Shown: positions 8,538 through 16,977 of the stretch, piece after piece
Layout of the letters: every line of letters begins with the position of its first letter
How positions within the stretch are numbered: the first letter of the stretch is position 1
NCBI RefSeq assembly: GCF_000266885.1
Contig: NC_018020.1
Coordinates: 186,001-250,000, forward strand
Reading direction: 5' to 3'
Length of the DNA: 64,000 nt
From: Turneriella parva DSM 21527
GTDB taxonomy: Bacteria > Spirochaetota > Leptospiria > Turneriellales > Turneriellaceae
The notes under the pieces: generated by a model
What the model saw: only the letters and a program-made list of their open reading frames with translations
Database searches by the model: none
What the model was told of the DNA's origin: nothing
Translations under genes and position numbers: made by a program

Positions 8538-8574
8538 CCTCACCCCCAGCCCCTCTCCTGAAGGAGAGGGGAGC
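8538..8574. repeat. Dispersed C-rich/G-rich hairpin repeat between exbB and exbD
   Basis: CCTCACCCCCAG is followed by CCCCTCTCCT-GA-AGGAGAGGGG, a perfect 10-bp stem. The pattern resembles short palindromic repeats scattered in many bacterial genomes. It sits inside the operon just upstream of the exbD ribosome-binding site (AGGAG), so it may tune exbB:exbD stoichiometry. Confidence 0.55.
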
Positions 8575-8588
8575 AAAAGGAGAAAACT

Positions 8589-9017
8589 ATGGCTGCTAAA
8601 GTAGGTAACGATTCTGGCGACGAGGTCATTGGCGACATCAACGTCGTGCCCCTCGTCGACATCATGCTCGTGCTCGTGATCATTCTGATGGTCACCGCCG
8701 AGTTCACCAAATACCGCACCGTGCCGATTCAATTGCCGAAGGTAAACGCCGTGGCGATGAAACGCGAACCGCACAAAGTCGCGATCACGATTAAGCCCAA
8801 CGGCAAGGTCTTTATCGGCGACAAAGAAGTCAAAGACCTCGCAGAACTTGGACCCCGCCTCACGTCAGCGAAGAAAGCGCAACCCGACGTTGCCGTGATT
8901 CTGCGCATGGAAAAAGATACAAAGTACAGCGACATGCTGAAAGTGCTCGATGACGTTAAACTCTCGGGCATCAGCAAAGTCGGTCTTGCGGTCGATTCGG
9001 CCAAAAAAGGCAAGTAG
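8589..9017 (+). CDS. exbD: ExbD/TolR-family biopolymer transport protein
   Basis: Partner of ExbB; 142 residues with one N-terminal membrane helix and a periplasmic domain. The motif INVVPLVDIMLVLVIILMVTAEF includes the conserved membrane Asp of VDIMLVLLIIFM-type ExbD sequences, needed for proton flow. The C-terminal part (VAITIKPNGKVFIGDKEV ... MLKVLDDVKLSGISKVGLAVD) is the standard ExbD fold. AAAAGGAGAAAACT precedes the ATG. tonB follows after 5 bp. Confidence 0.93.
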   Translation: MAAKVGNDSGDEVIGDINVVPLVDIMLVLVIILMVTAEFTKYRTVPIQLPKVNAVAMKREPHKVAITIKPNGKVFIGDKEVKDLAELGPRLTSAKKAQPDVAVILRMEKDTKYSDMLKVLDDVKLSGISKVGLAVDSAKKGK

Positions 9018-9022
9018 GATTT

Positions 9023-9769
9023 ATGACGCTCACAAGTCCCCCCTCCGCCTTTGGCACCTCCCCCCGCAAGCGGGGGGAGGCTGGGTGGGGGGAGAAACGT
9101 AGCTCACGCAGCGGCGTCGTGAGCTTTGACGGCATTCGCCTGACAGACGGCCGGCTCGTCTACCCGGGTCTTTCGAACACGTTCGAGAACTACGAGACGA
9201 TTCCCTGGGTAAGCCGCAACAAGTCGGTCTGGCTCGGGGCGATCTTGCTGGTGTTATCGATTGCGATCACCGTCGTCAAAATCGACTGGAGCCCCGACGA
9301 TTCAGAGCTCGACAAGCTCGCCGTGACCGTCGACTTCGGCGACGTGGTGCAGCCGTTCAAAAAGAAGAACGTCAAACCACGCGAAGAGGTCGACGAAGTT
9401 TTCGGCAACGAGTTCTTGAAAGACAAGACACCGCCGGACCCGAACCAAGAAGACCCACGCATTGCGACGGCGGTGAACGCGGCAGTCGGCGGCGCGACGA
9501 TGCCTGTCGACCTCTCACCCGAGATTCGCCCTGCCTACACGTCTGAGGCGCGGTCCGCCGGTATTGAAGGCGCCGTCACGCTTGAGATTGTCATCTCTGA
9601 AGACGGCAAGGTCTTGCGCGCAAAACCCGTCGGCAAAAAGCTCGGCATGGGCCTCGACGAAGCCGCAGCCAAAACCTACAAAGCCAAGCGCTTCAAACCC
9701 TCAATCGGCCCGGCCGGCAAGGCAATCGTAGTCAAATATTATGAGCGCGTAAAATTCGTTCTCAACTAA
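9023..9769 (+). CDS. tonB: TonB family energy transducer
   Basis: Links the ExbBD motor to outer-membrane receptors; 248 residues. The membrane anchor lies unusually deep, at about residues 69-88 (WLGAILLVLSIAITVVKIDW), leaving about 68 cytoplasmic residues. The periplasmic linker is charged and not strongly Pro-rich. The C-terminal TonB domain is clear (RPAYTSEARSAGIEGAVTLEIVISEDGKVL ... AKTYKAKRFKPSIGPAG). Residues about 5-24 (SPPSAFGTSPRKRGEAGWGE) are encoded by an inserted GC-rich repeat. The real start could be downstream, but the N-terminal frame is open from 9023. Ends before a strong terminator. Confidence 0.9.
   Translation: MTLTSPPSAFGTSPRKRGEAGWGEKRSSRSGVVSFDGIRLTDGRLVYPGLSNTFENYETIPWVSRNKSVWLGAILLVLSIAITVVKIDWSPDDSELDKLAVTVDFGDVVQPFKKKNVKPREEVDEVFGNEFLKDKTPPDPNQEDPRIATAVNAAVGGATMPVDLSPEIRPAYTSEARSAGIEGAVTLEIVISEDGKVLRAKPVGKKLGMGLDEAAAKTYKAKRFKPSIGPAGKAIVVKYYERVKFVLN
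9037..9098. repeat. GC-rich palindromic repeat inserted in the 5' end of tonB
   Basis: Contains CCTCCCCCCGC-AA-GCGGGGGGAGG (9057-9080), a perfect 11-bp stem, flanked by C-rich and G-rich arms that could extend the pairing. It is translated in frame as part of tonB. The peptide SPPSAFGTSPRKRGEAGWG is characteristic of a short repeat found in unrelated genes of many bacteria (recalled from general knowledge, not searched). Confidence 0.65.
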
Positions 9770-9780
9770 GGTATGCGAGC

Positions 9781-9814
9781 AACAGGCAGAAATAAAATTT
9801 CTGCCTGTTTTTTC
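9781..9814 (+). terminator. Intrinsic terminator after tonB
   Basis: AACAGGCAGAAA and TTTCTGCCTGTT form a 12-bp perfect stem with loop TAAAA, followed by a T-run. It closes the exbB-exbD-tonB operon 12 bp after the tonB stop. Confidence 0.9.
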
Positions 9815-9822
9815 GAATGAAT

Positions 9823-9858
9823 AGTTAATCAGCCAATTAACTTTGCCGTTTAGCTAAA
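9823..9858. promoter_or_regulatory. Candidate operators upstream of the TonB-dependent receptor
   Basis: AGTTAATCAGCCAATTAACT (9823-9842) is an imperfect palindrome containing AATTAACT. TTTAGCTAAA (9849-9858) is a perfect palindrome 6 bp further on that resembles the right half of the 7539-7558 site (TTAGCTAAGT). Together they suggest two adjacent binding sites for one regulator, plausibly the MarR protein at 16978. Confidence 0.5.
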
Positions 9859-9911
9859 TACCTAAATATAGCTTTACACCATAACGCACAGCACAAACAA
9901 GGAGTTACAAA

Positions 9912-12746
9912 ATGAACCAGAGCCCCAAGAAACAGGGTAATCTCAGCCGCACGGCGACCAGAACAGCACGGGGATTAATCCCCCTTATGCTGCTCGTCTC
10001 GATCAGCGGTATCGGCGCACAACGCAAGGGTGCAAAACCCGCGGCAGCGCCCGCGGCCGTCGCAACCAGCGGCGCCACCGGCACAATTCGTGGCCGCGTG
10101 CTCGATTCTGCTAACGGCGAGGCGATGATCGGCGTCACCGCAGTGATCAAAGAACTCGGCGTCTATGGCATCACCGACATCGACGGCAACTACGTCATCA
10201 CCAACGTGCCCGTCGGCGAGCAGACCGTCACCTACCAGATCACCGGCTACCAGCCCTCGGCAACGAAAGTCACTGTCGGCACCGGCAAGGCAGCAGTCGC
10301 GAACGTGACGCTGAACTACAAAGTCTCGTCAGAGGTTGTGGTAACAGCTAAGCGGGTCGATAATACTGCTGCCTCGCTGCTCAGCAAGCAGAAGAAAGCG
10401 GCGGCGGCGCAAGATGCGATCTCGGCTGAGCAGATCAGCAAATCGCCTGACAGCGATGCCTCTGATGCAGCGAAGCGCGTCACAGGCGTCAGCATCGTCG
10501 GGGGCGGGCAGTTCGTCTTCATTCGCGGTATGTCTGAACGTTATTCGATGGTCCAGGTTAATGGTTCGCAGGTACCCTCACCGATACCCACAAGGCGTGT
10601 CGTACCATTGGATATCTTTCCCGTATCACTGCTCGACAACGTCACGATCATCAAAAGCTATTTGCCAGAGTTGCCAGGTGAATTTGGCGGCGGCGTCATC
10701 AATATCAATACGAAAGACTACCCCGACGAACGCGAAGCAAAAGTGGGATTGTCTTTTGGTATGAATTCAATCACTACCTTTCAGCCATTCGGTACTTACA
10801 AAGGTGGCTCACTCGATGCACTCGGCTATGACGACGGTGGCAGGGCTTTGCCCGCGAGCGTTGTAAATAACAAGATTTCGCCCTTTAGCTTCGGTGAAGG
10901 TTTCACGAACGCTGAGAGAATCGAATTCGCGAAGAAATTCAGCAATGTCTGGTCTCGTCAGGATATTTCGGGCAGGCCAGCGGGAAAAATTGAAGCTTCT
11001 TTTGGCAAAACGTACGAAATAGACGAGACCCGCAAACTGGGCTTTCTCGTTTCTGGATTTTTTCAGGAAAGCTCACAGACAGAAAAAGGCACCTTCAAAC
11101 GCTACCTCGCCGACAAGTCGGTTGCTGCTGATTATAAATATGAAGACTTCAGCTATTCTACGCTGAAAAGCGCTCAGATTTCCACGGCGTTTGCATCTTC
11201 GAAGCAATCGAAGTTCAAGCTTAACAGCTTTTACACCCATAAATCAACTGACACAACCCGTCAGAATAAGGGGCAATACGATTTTTCAAATCAAGGAACC
11301 AAAACCATCCTTAGTTTCCAAGAATCGAGTCTAATCTTTAACCAGCTCGCTGGCGAACACCGGCTGGGCTTTCTGGATTCAGAGATAAACTGGTTCGGTA
11401 CCGTTGCTCTCGCTGGCCGGGACACGCCGGATACACGCGTCACTCGGTACGGCATTGACGGCCAATTTCAGCAGACGCGCAACATGACGCGGTACTTTAA
11501 CAAGCATAATGAGCAGGTCTACCAGGCGGGTGCAAGCTGGTCAATACCGTTTGAACAATGGTCGGGTCTTAAGTCAAAATTCACGCTCGGTGCTGATGGC
11601 TCGTACCGAAATCGTGAGACGATCAGCCGCCGCTTTACTCATGACCTAACGAACACTGCAATCGACCTGACACAAACGGCTGAGCAGATTTTTCTCACCG
11701 GCGCGCCCATGATGTCAGAAGTCACTGGCACTTCTGAGGCCGAAGGCTTTGATGCCTACAACGCTAAGCTCGCCATAGGTGCCGGCTATACACAATTTGA
11801 CGTGCCTTTAATTCCAAGAGTGCGTCTTGTTACGGGTGTGCGCGCCGAATCATGGGAGCAGACTAGCGAATCGTTCAACATATTTGCGCGAAATCAGAAA
11901 GTCAATGCTGCACTGAAATCTACAAACTTCATGCCGGCGGCGAATTTGATTTATACGCCTATTGACGATCTGAATATTCGCTTCGGGGCAAGCCAAACAC
12001 TCAACCGACCGGACTTCATCGAAGCCTCAAACTTCAGAGTTTTTGACGATCTCGTGACAGGTGCCTTGATCAAAGGTAACCCTAATCTTTCGGCTGCAAC
12101 TATCAATAACTATGACACGCGCATCGAATGGTTTCCTGCGGTGGGTGAGATTATAGCTATCAGCGGCTTCTACAAAGACATTCGCAACCCAATCGAGGCG
12201 ACCGTAGGCGCCCTTGCAGACGACCTACAGTTTACGTACGTGAACCAATCCCGCGCGAAACTACTCGGTGCTGAATTTGAAGTCCGCAAGAAACTCGGAT
12301 TCATTACCAGCTATATAGAAGAATTTTCTGCGCTCTTTAACGCAACCTATGTGACCTCAGAGATTACAGTGAATCCTAACCTCACGACGGCAGAGACCAA
12401 TCCAAATCGACCGCTTCAGGGTCAGTCACCTTGGTTGTTAAATGCGGGTCTCTACTACGACCGGGAAAAATCAGGAACCAGTGTAGCGGTACTCTATAAC
12501 ATCTTTGGCCGAAGAATTGCCCAGGTGGGTGTCAACGGCCTGCCGAATACGTACGAAGAAACTTACGGCACCCTCGACATGATCGGTAAACAAAAACTCG
12601 GCGAGAAGATGGATTTGAAAGTATCCGTGGGTAATATTCTGAATCCACTAATTGAAGTCAGTCAAGGGAGCGGCAGCGAAAGGCAAGAGATTCAGACGTA
12701 TCGACGAGGTGTGAACATTTCGTTTGGTCTGACCTACAAACTATAA
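9912..12746 (+). CDS. TonB-dependent outer-membrane receptor with carboxypeptidase-regulatory-like N-domain
   Basis: Predicted high-affinity outer-membrane transporter, 944 residues. A signal peptide (about 20-36) is followed by an Ala-rich stretch. Residues about 58-138 form a CarboxypepD_reg-like beta-sandwich (GTIRGRVLDSANGEAMIGVTA ... GVYGITDIDGNYVITNVPVG). The plug domain has EVVVTAKRVDN, SDASDAAKRVTGVSIVGGGQFVFIRGMSERYSMVQVNG and LPGEFGGGVININTKDYP. The rest is a beta-barrel ending in GVNISFGLTYKL. The substrate is not evident. It is preceded by AGGAG and AATTAACT operator-like sites and followed by a beta-helix lipoprotein. The barrel is less GC-rich than its neighbours. Confidence 0.92.
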   Translation: MNQSPKKQGNLSRTATRTARGLIPLMLLVSISGIGAQRKGAKPAAAPAAVATSGATGTIRGRVLDSANGEAMIGVTAVIKELGVYGITDIDGNYVITNVPVGEQTVTYQITGYQPSATKVTVGTGKAAVANVTLNYKVSSEVVVTAKRVDNTAASLLSKQKKAAAAQDAISAEQISKSPDSDASDAAKRVTGVSIVGGGQFVFIRGMSERYSMVQVNGSQVPSPIPTRRVVPLDIFPVSLLDNVTIIKSYLPELPGEFGGGVININTKDYPDEREAKVGLSFGMNSITTFQPFGTYKGGSLDALGYDDGGRALPASVVNNKISPFSFGEGFTNAERIEFAKKFSNVWSRQDISGRPAGKIEASFGKTYEIDETRKLGFLVSGFFQESSQTEKGTFKRYLADKSVAADYKYEDFSYSTLKSAQISTAFASSKQSKFKLNSFYTHKSTDTTRQNKGQYDFSNQGTKTILSFQESSLIFNQLAGEHRLGFLDSEINWFGTVALAGRDTPDTRVTRYGIDGQFQQTRNMTRYFNKHNEQVYQAGASWSIPFEQWSGLKSKFTLGADGSYRNRETISRRFTHDLTNTAIDLTQTAEQIFLTGAPMMSEVTGTSEAEGFDAYNAKLAIGAGYTQFDVPLIPRVRLVTGVRAESWEQTSESFNIFARNQKVNAALKSTNFMPAANLIYTPIDDLNIRFGASQTLNRPDFIEASNFRVFDDLVTGALIKGNPNLSAATINNYDTRIEWFPAVGEIIAISGFYKDIRNPIEATVGALADDLQFTYVNQSRAKLLGAEFEVRKKLGFITSYIEEFSALFNATYVTSEITVNPNLTTAETNPNRPLQGQSPWLLNAGLYYDREKSGTSVAVLYNIFGRRIAQVGVNGLPNTYEETYGTLDMIGKQKLGEKMDLKVSVGNILNPLIEVSQGSGSERQEIQTYRRGVNISFGLTYKL

Positions 12747-12801
12747 GAAATCGCCGCAACGCAGTACATAAATGCTGAAAGAAATTAACAGGAGAAAAAG
12801 A

Positions 12802-14262
12802 ATGAAACCAACAACAAAATGGTTGGCACTCGCGGTTGCGGCAACTTTCGCAGTCTCGTGTGCCAAATCTGAGGATGCGGCGGCGGCAAGCTCGACTGTA
12901 TCAAACCCCGTCTGCACGCCAAGTGAGACAATCGAAGGCATTATTACAGCGAATAAGACAATCGCGGCTAATGCCTGCGTCGCGATTCGCGGCAAAGTAG
13001 AGGTGAACAGCGGCGTGACGCTGACTGTGAATGCAGGTGCGCGCGTACTCGCTTCGACCAGTACGCTAAGCTACATTCTGGTTAAGCGTGGTGGCATAAT
13101 CACCGCCATAGGCACGGACACCAACCCCGTGATTTTCACCAGCGGTGGCAACCAAGGTTCACGCAATCCATCAGACTGGGGCGGTATCGTGATTCATGGC
13201 AAATCGGCTACGAATAACACAGCGAGCGCAGATTATGCGACTGACTCAGAAATCTTCACCGGTCCTTATGGTTGCGGTGACGCAGGCAACGCATGCGCGG
13301 GCACTTTGGGCAACACTGACAACAGCGGTACGCTGCAGTATGTGCGCATTGAATTTGCTGGTCGCGAAATCGCGAGTGGTAAAGAATTTAACGGCTTGTT
13401 CCTCGCGGGTGTTGGCAGTGGAACGACCATCGACCACGTGCAGTTTCATCGCGGGTCAGACGATGGCATAGAGATATTTGGCGGTGCAGTAAACGTGAAC
13501 TACGCACTCATCACCAACAATCAAGATGACGCATTTGATGTCGACGAAGGCTGGAGAGGTACTGCCCGCTACATCGTAGCAGCTGTGCCTAAAGACGGCG
13601 ACCAGGGCATCGAATATGATGGTGTTGGTGCAGACGCGAACCGGTCAACTAACGCAAAGCTCTCAAACTTCACAATTCTTGGCTCATATAACAAGACAGT
13701 CGAGGGCATAATCAGCGTGCGTGCAAGCGGCACTATGGAACTCGACAACTCTTACATCGCCCACGTTTGGGGTGCGAATGGCGTCATTGCAGTTGCAGCC
13801 AACTCAATTACCAACGCAGGCAATACGCCAGCAACCAACTACGGAGCGTCTTTCGACCTGCGCTTTCAGTCGAATGTAATTGAATGTGCATTCACCAACG
13901 CAACATTCACGACAGCCAAGACTACAGCCGATAGCTTGTTTTGCTCTGGAGCGAACCAGCCTGCTGGCTGCGTGGCTAACACCCTGGCAGTAACTTTTCC
14001 AGATGGCAACACCAACAACGTAACCACAAACCTGGCATGCACGACTCCATCACTGAGCCGACCCTCAGAAGGTGTTCTCTGGGGTGCTACAAGCGGCATC
14101 AATGAGTTTCGGCCAACGGCGGCAATTACTGCCACGTATGCAGACCCTGCAGCCGCTCCAAATGGTACTGATATGGCGACCGCCACATTCATCGGCGCTT
14201 TCCAGAACCAAACAGACAATTGGGGCACAACTATGGGCTGGGTATCTTTCCCGGCGAACTAA
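12802..14262 (+). CDS. Predicted surface or periplasmic beta-helix lipoprotein
   Basis: Probable partner of the upstream receptor; 486 residues. I chose the ATG at 12802 because of its AGGAG box and because it begins a lipoprotein signal (MKPTTKWLALAVAATFAVSC, Cys20). An in-frame ATG 10 codons upstream is less likely. The body has repeated short strands and Gly/Asn/Asp turns (GVTLTVNAGARVLAS, WGGIVIHGKSA, LQYVRIEFAGREI, DDGIEIFGGAVNVNYALITNNQDDAFDVDEGW), typical of right-handed parallel beta-helices. Cys pairs (YGCGDAGNACAG) may form disulfides. I cannot name a substrate; a ligand-capturing or surface role with the receptor is inference. Confidence 0.75.
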   Translation: MKPTTKWLALAVAATFAVSCAKSEDAAAASSTVSNPVCTPSETIEGIITANKTIAANACVAIRGKVEVNSGVTLTVNAGARVLASTSTLSYILVKRGGIITAIGTDTNPVIFTSGGNQGSRNPSDWGGIVIHGKSATNNTASADYATDSEIFTGPYGCGDAGNACAGTLGNTDNSGTLQYVRIEFAGREIASGKEFNGLFLAGVGSGTTIDHVQFHRGSDDGIEIFGGAVNVNYALITNNQDDAFDVDEGWRGTARYIVAAVPKDGDQGIEYDGVGADANRSTNAKLSNFTILGSYNKTVEGIISVRASGTMELDNSYIAHVWGANGVIAVAANSITNAGNTPATNYGASFDLRFQSNVIECAFTNATFTTAKTTADSLFCSGANQPAGCVANTLAVTFPDGNTNNVTTNLACTTPSLSRPSEGVLWGATSGINEFRPTAAITATYADPAAAPNGTDMATATFIGAFQNQTDNWGTTMGWVSFPAN

Positions 14263-14273
14263 CGCTTGTCAAT

Positions 14274-14294
14274 GGCGGTCGGTAACCGACCGCC
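14274..14294 (+). terminator. Short GC-rich hairpin after the beta-helix lipoprotein
   Basis: GGCGGTCGGT and ACCGACCGCC arms surround a minimal loop, and TTT follows. The T-run is short, so it may only partly terminate before the small lipoprotein gene. Confidence 0.55.
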
Positions 14295-14306
14295 TTTCCA
14301 CAGACC

Positions 14307-14810
14307 ATGAAAAAAGTATTTATCTTCACCTTATTGATTTTCGTGGCATGCGGAAAGAAGCTTCCGCCTCTTTCTGATCCCTTTGGTTCCATTCAGGAGC
14401 TAACAGAGCATCATTTGCGCTGTATCGAAGCAAACGATGCACAGTGTCTGAACGCCAGGTTGCTCACCTTTGGTGAGTTTCGCAAGTCCGTTTACCAACA
14501 ATTGCCTGAGGCGAAAGATGGCAGCATCGCAGAGAACGATTACTGGGGTTGGACTCTTCCAGACCGGCAGAAGGGCACAAAGAAGCTCTTTGAACGCTTT
14601 GGTGGCTTGAAGCTCATTAAGATGACTGTGGGCCAGCCGAAAAAGATTCTAAAACTCGACGGCATAAAAATTCACCGCGACCTGCCGCTCTACGCTGAAT
14701 TTCTCGATAAGGAAGAGAACAAGACCGTCACGCTGGCCAACTCCGAAATACTGAAAGCCGTCGTTGAAGTGAACGGCGGGTTTAAGCTATGGAATATTGC
14801 TTACGAATAG
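14307..14810 (+). CDS. Small lipoprotein of unknown function
   Basis: Not recognised. 167 residues with signal MKKVFIFTLLIFVAC (lipobox FVAC, Cys15). The mature part is hydrophilic and mixed alpha/beta, with YWGWTLPDRQKGTKKLFERFGG in the middle and a C-terminal AVVEVNGGFKLWNIAYE strand pair. Near-N-terminal Cys residues (CIEANDAQC) might form a disulfide. It is 44 bp after the beta-helix lipoprotein in the same direction, so it may be part of the same transport unit. Confidence 0.7.
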   Translation: MKKVFIFTLLIFVACGKKLPPLSDPFGSIQELTEHHLRCIEANDAQCLNARLLTFGEFRKSVYQQLPEAKDGSIAENDYWGWTLPDRQKGTKKLFERFGGLKLIKMTVGQPKKILKLDGIKIHRDLPLYAEFLDKEENKTVTLANSEILKAVVEVNGGFKLWNIAYE

Positions 14811-14832
14811 CTACCTACCGCGCGCCGTTGCC

Positions 14833-15870
14833 CTAGTTGAATCGTAAGTAAAGGGTCATATTTCCCATGTCGATGATTGCGTTGTGTTCAACGAGAAAAT
14901 CGAGCCCGAGGGCACCCATGTCTAGATTATCCTCGGCTAATCCCAATTCTTGCATTTTAGCTTTGCGCTTACTAATGTCTTTTGCATTAAACAGCGATTG
15001 ATGTTTCACTTGGTAAGCGTCATTGATGACCAGATTTTCCAATAAAACTGCATACTTATCTTGTCTGTTGCCCGCTGCGTCTATCGATGCAGAATCTTGA
15101 TACCGATAAAATTCATTTGCCTTATCGGCAACGAGATCACGATAGACAATTGACATGTGTGCGCCGGTATCGACCAACATGCGACCACTGCGCCCGTTCA
15201 TTTTCACGTTCACATAGGGCACGCCGAATTTGATCGGTGTCCCTTTGCCGCGCTTAATCTTGAGAGTCGCGCTATAATCCCATCCGTGCATCGGCAATTC
15301 CGCGAACCCATGCCCTTTCAGCAGTTTAACCAGAGACTTGGCCGGGATACCATCGGGTTGAATCGCCAGAAATCGAAAACGGGTAAAAATGACGGCGGCT
15401 GAGAAACGTAAATACTCCGAACCGAGAAGTGGGTCGCCCCGCAAACTTTCATGCGTACCAAAAACCCAAGGAGAATAATCGTAACCAGCGACCTGAAATG
15501 ATCGCGCCAGCGCCAATTGTTGTCCTTTTAGTACGTCAAGCCAGGTTACGAATACCTTATCCTCTTCATTCGAGAAGTCTCCGATCAGTAGGCCAAACGT
15601 CTCTGCACGCCCTTTGCCAATGCTGGAGAACGTTGCGCCGGTATCGAGTAACATCTTCTTTTCATGACCGTTGAACCTGGCCCCAACAAGTAGGCCGCCG
15701 TTCACGAGGTCAAGGCGCTCTGATTCAAAGCCCTGTGCATAGAGTGTCTCAAGCGCCGCATTTGTCGAGACGACTGCCTCTTCAGCTGAAAGTCCTGTCG
15801 GCCGAGTCCAATTGCGTGTGCTCTTCTCGCAGCTGGCACAAAGCAAGATTGCAACAACCAAAAACCGCAT
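14833..15870 (-). CDS. Two-lobed retropepsin-like aspartic protease lipoprotein
   Basis: Predicted envelope lipoprotein of 345 residues. I chose the ATG at 15868-15870 because it starts a lipoprotein signal (MRFLVVAILLCASC); the frame is open 20 codons further upstream. Two separate active-site motifs are visible, MLLDTGATFSSIG and MLVDTGAHMSIVY, each preceded by a strand like GARFNG or NVKMNG. The C-terminal lobe has the LGLDFLVEHNAIIDMGNMTLYL pattern of clan AA proteases. Two DTGA copies in one chain imply an internal pseudo-dimer, like pepsin but built from retropepsin-like units. It lies opposite to the TonB/PstS genes. Target unknown. Confidence 0.75.
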   Translation of the reverse strand: MRFLVVAILLCASCEKSTRNWTRPTGLSAEEAVVSTNAALETLYAQGFESERLDLVNGGLLVGARFNGHEKKMLLDTGATFSSIGKGRAETFGLLIGDFSNEEDKVFVTWLDVLKGQQLALARSFQVAGYDYSPWVFGTHESLRGDPLLGSEYLRFSAAVIFTRFRFLAIQPDGIPAKSLVKLLKGHGFAELPMHGWDYSATLKIKRGKGTPIKFGVPYVNVKMNGRSGRMLVDTGAHMSIVYRDLVADKANEFYRYQDSASIDAAGNRQDKYAVLLENLVINDAYQVKHQSLFNAKDISKRKAKMQELGLAEDNLDMGALGLDFLVEHNAIIDMGNMTLYLRFN

Positions 15871-15998
15871 GGGTAAATGCCTTGGCTGCCACAGGCCAGT
15901 AAAGCAGGGTTCAAAATGCTTCGCAGGCAAACCAACCGATATTTTTAGTCCCCAACCCCAAAATGCCTTGCCAGCCGGATTCAGTTCTGTATTATGGC

Positions 15999-16006
15999 AA
16001 TTAACT
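15999..16006. promoter_or_regulatory. Candidate operator upstream of the PstS-like/marR operon
   Basis: GGCAATTAACTAAAT carries the same AATTAACT octamer, in a similar GC-AATTAACT-A context, as the sites before exbB and the TonB-dependent receptor. The regulator encoded second in this operon is the natural candidate binder. Confidence 0.45.
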
Positions 16007-16057
16007 AAATATGAAAATTATCCGAAATAACTTTTCATGCGCCATTGCGCGCCTCTT

Positions 16058-16077
16058 GGCTATGAAATTCCATAGCC
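16058..16077. promoter_or_regulatory. Palindrome overlapping the PstS-like start codon
   Basis: GGCTATG and CATAGCC form perfect 7-bp arms around AAATTC, with the chosen ATG (16062-16064) inside the left arm. It is nearly the same as the palindrome at 7396-7413. It may be an operator or a hairpin that masks initiation. Confidence 0.4.
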
Positions 16078-16976
16078 TGATATGGATTTCGCTCGCCGGC
16101 CTGCCGATGGCCGCGTGTTCTAAAAAGCAAGAAATCCTAATTTCTGGGTCTGAGACCATGAAAGACGCGATTCAGCTGCTCGCGAATGGTTTCAACAAAA
16201 AGCAGAATAAGTTCGAAGCGAAGGTGGGCGGCGGCGGCTCGAAGGCTGGCATCGAAGATCTGACGCTCGGCCGCATCGACATCGCCATGACTTCGAACGA
16301 GATTAAAGAAACCCACCTTGAGGCGCTCGCCGACATCAGTAAATTCGAAAAAGTCGAAATTGGCTACGACGGGCTTGCGATTGTGGTGAATCCACAAAAC
16401 CCGCTGAAGCAGATTCACCTCAGCCAGTATGCACAGATTCTTTCGGGCAAAATCACTAACTGGAAAGAGCTGGGTGGCCCCGATATGGCCATCTTGCCGG
16501 TGCTGCGTAACCGCAACTCAGGCACCGAGGCGTTTGTACGCGAGCATGTGCTGCGCCGAAAAGATCTCGGCGAAGCGGTTTATGGTGCATTCAAAAATAC
16601 CGAATACGTAACAACGGCGACAGTCAAACGCGATAACCGTGAGATTTTGGATTTTGTCGCCAGCAATGCAGGAGCGATCGCGTACATGGGCGTCGGCGTT
16701 GCGAAATCTGAAGGCAAGGGCAAGGTACGCATCGTCGAATATGCGCTCAACAAAGAGGGCCCGTTCATGTTACCAACCGTCGAGAACATTCAAAAGGGCC
16801 AATACCGGCTCGCACGCGCGCTCGCTCTCGTCTATGTACCCGATAATGCCCGCAAAGATGCGTTTGTCGCTTATGCTCTCAGCGAAGAAGGCCAGAAGCA
16901 GATTCTTGAATACGAATACATGCAGGCTGCCCCGAACACGGTTCTCGTGATCGAGAAGCGCAACGCGGAAAAATAA
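16062..16976 (+). CDS. PstS-like substrate-binding lipoprotein
   Basis: Periplasmic binding protein of the phosphate-binding family, 304 residues from the ATG at 16062, which begins a lipoprotein signal (MKFHSLIWISLAGLPMAAC, Cys19). A start 17 codons earlier is possible. Family marks are ILISGSETMKDAIQLLANGFNKK, GGGGSKAGIEDLTLGRIDIAMTSNEIK, GLAIVVNPQNPLKQIHLSQYAQILSGKITNWKELGG and LPVLRNRNSGTEAFVREHVL. These match PstS-type oxyanion sites (SGS and RNSGT loops). No pstCAB genes are nearby, so it may act as a sensor or with a distant permease. It is followed after 1 bp by marR. Confidence 0.85.
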   Translation: MKFHSLIWISLAGLPMAACSKKQEILISGSETMKDAIQLLANGFNKKQNKFEAKVGGGGSKAGIEDLTLGRIDIAMTSNEIKETHLEALADISKFEKVEIGYDGLAIVVNPQNPLKQIHLSQYAQILSGKITNWKELGGPDMAILPVLRNRNSGTEAFVREHVLRRKDLGEAVYGAFKNTEYVTTATVKRDNREILDFVASNAGAIAYMGVGVAKSEGKGKVRIVEYALNKEGPFMLPTVENIQKGQYRLARALALVYVPDNARKDAFVAYALSEEGQKQILEYEYMQAAPNTVLVIEKRNAEK

Positions 16977-16977
16977 A

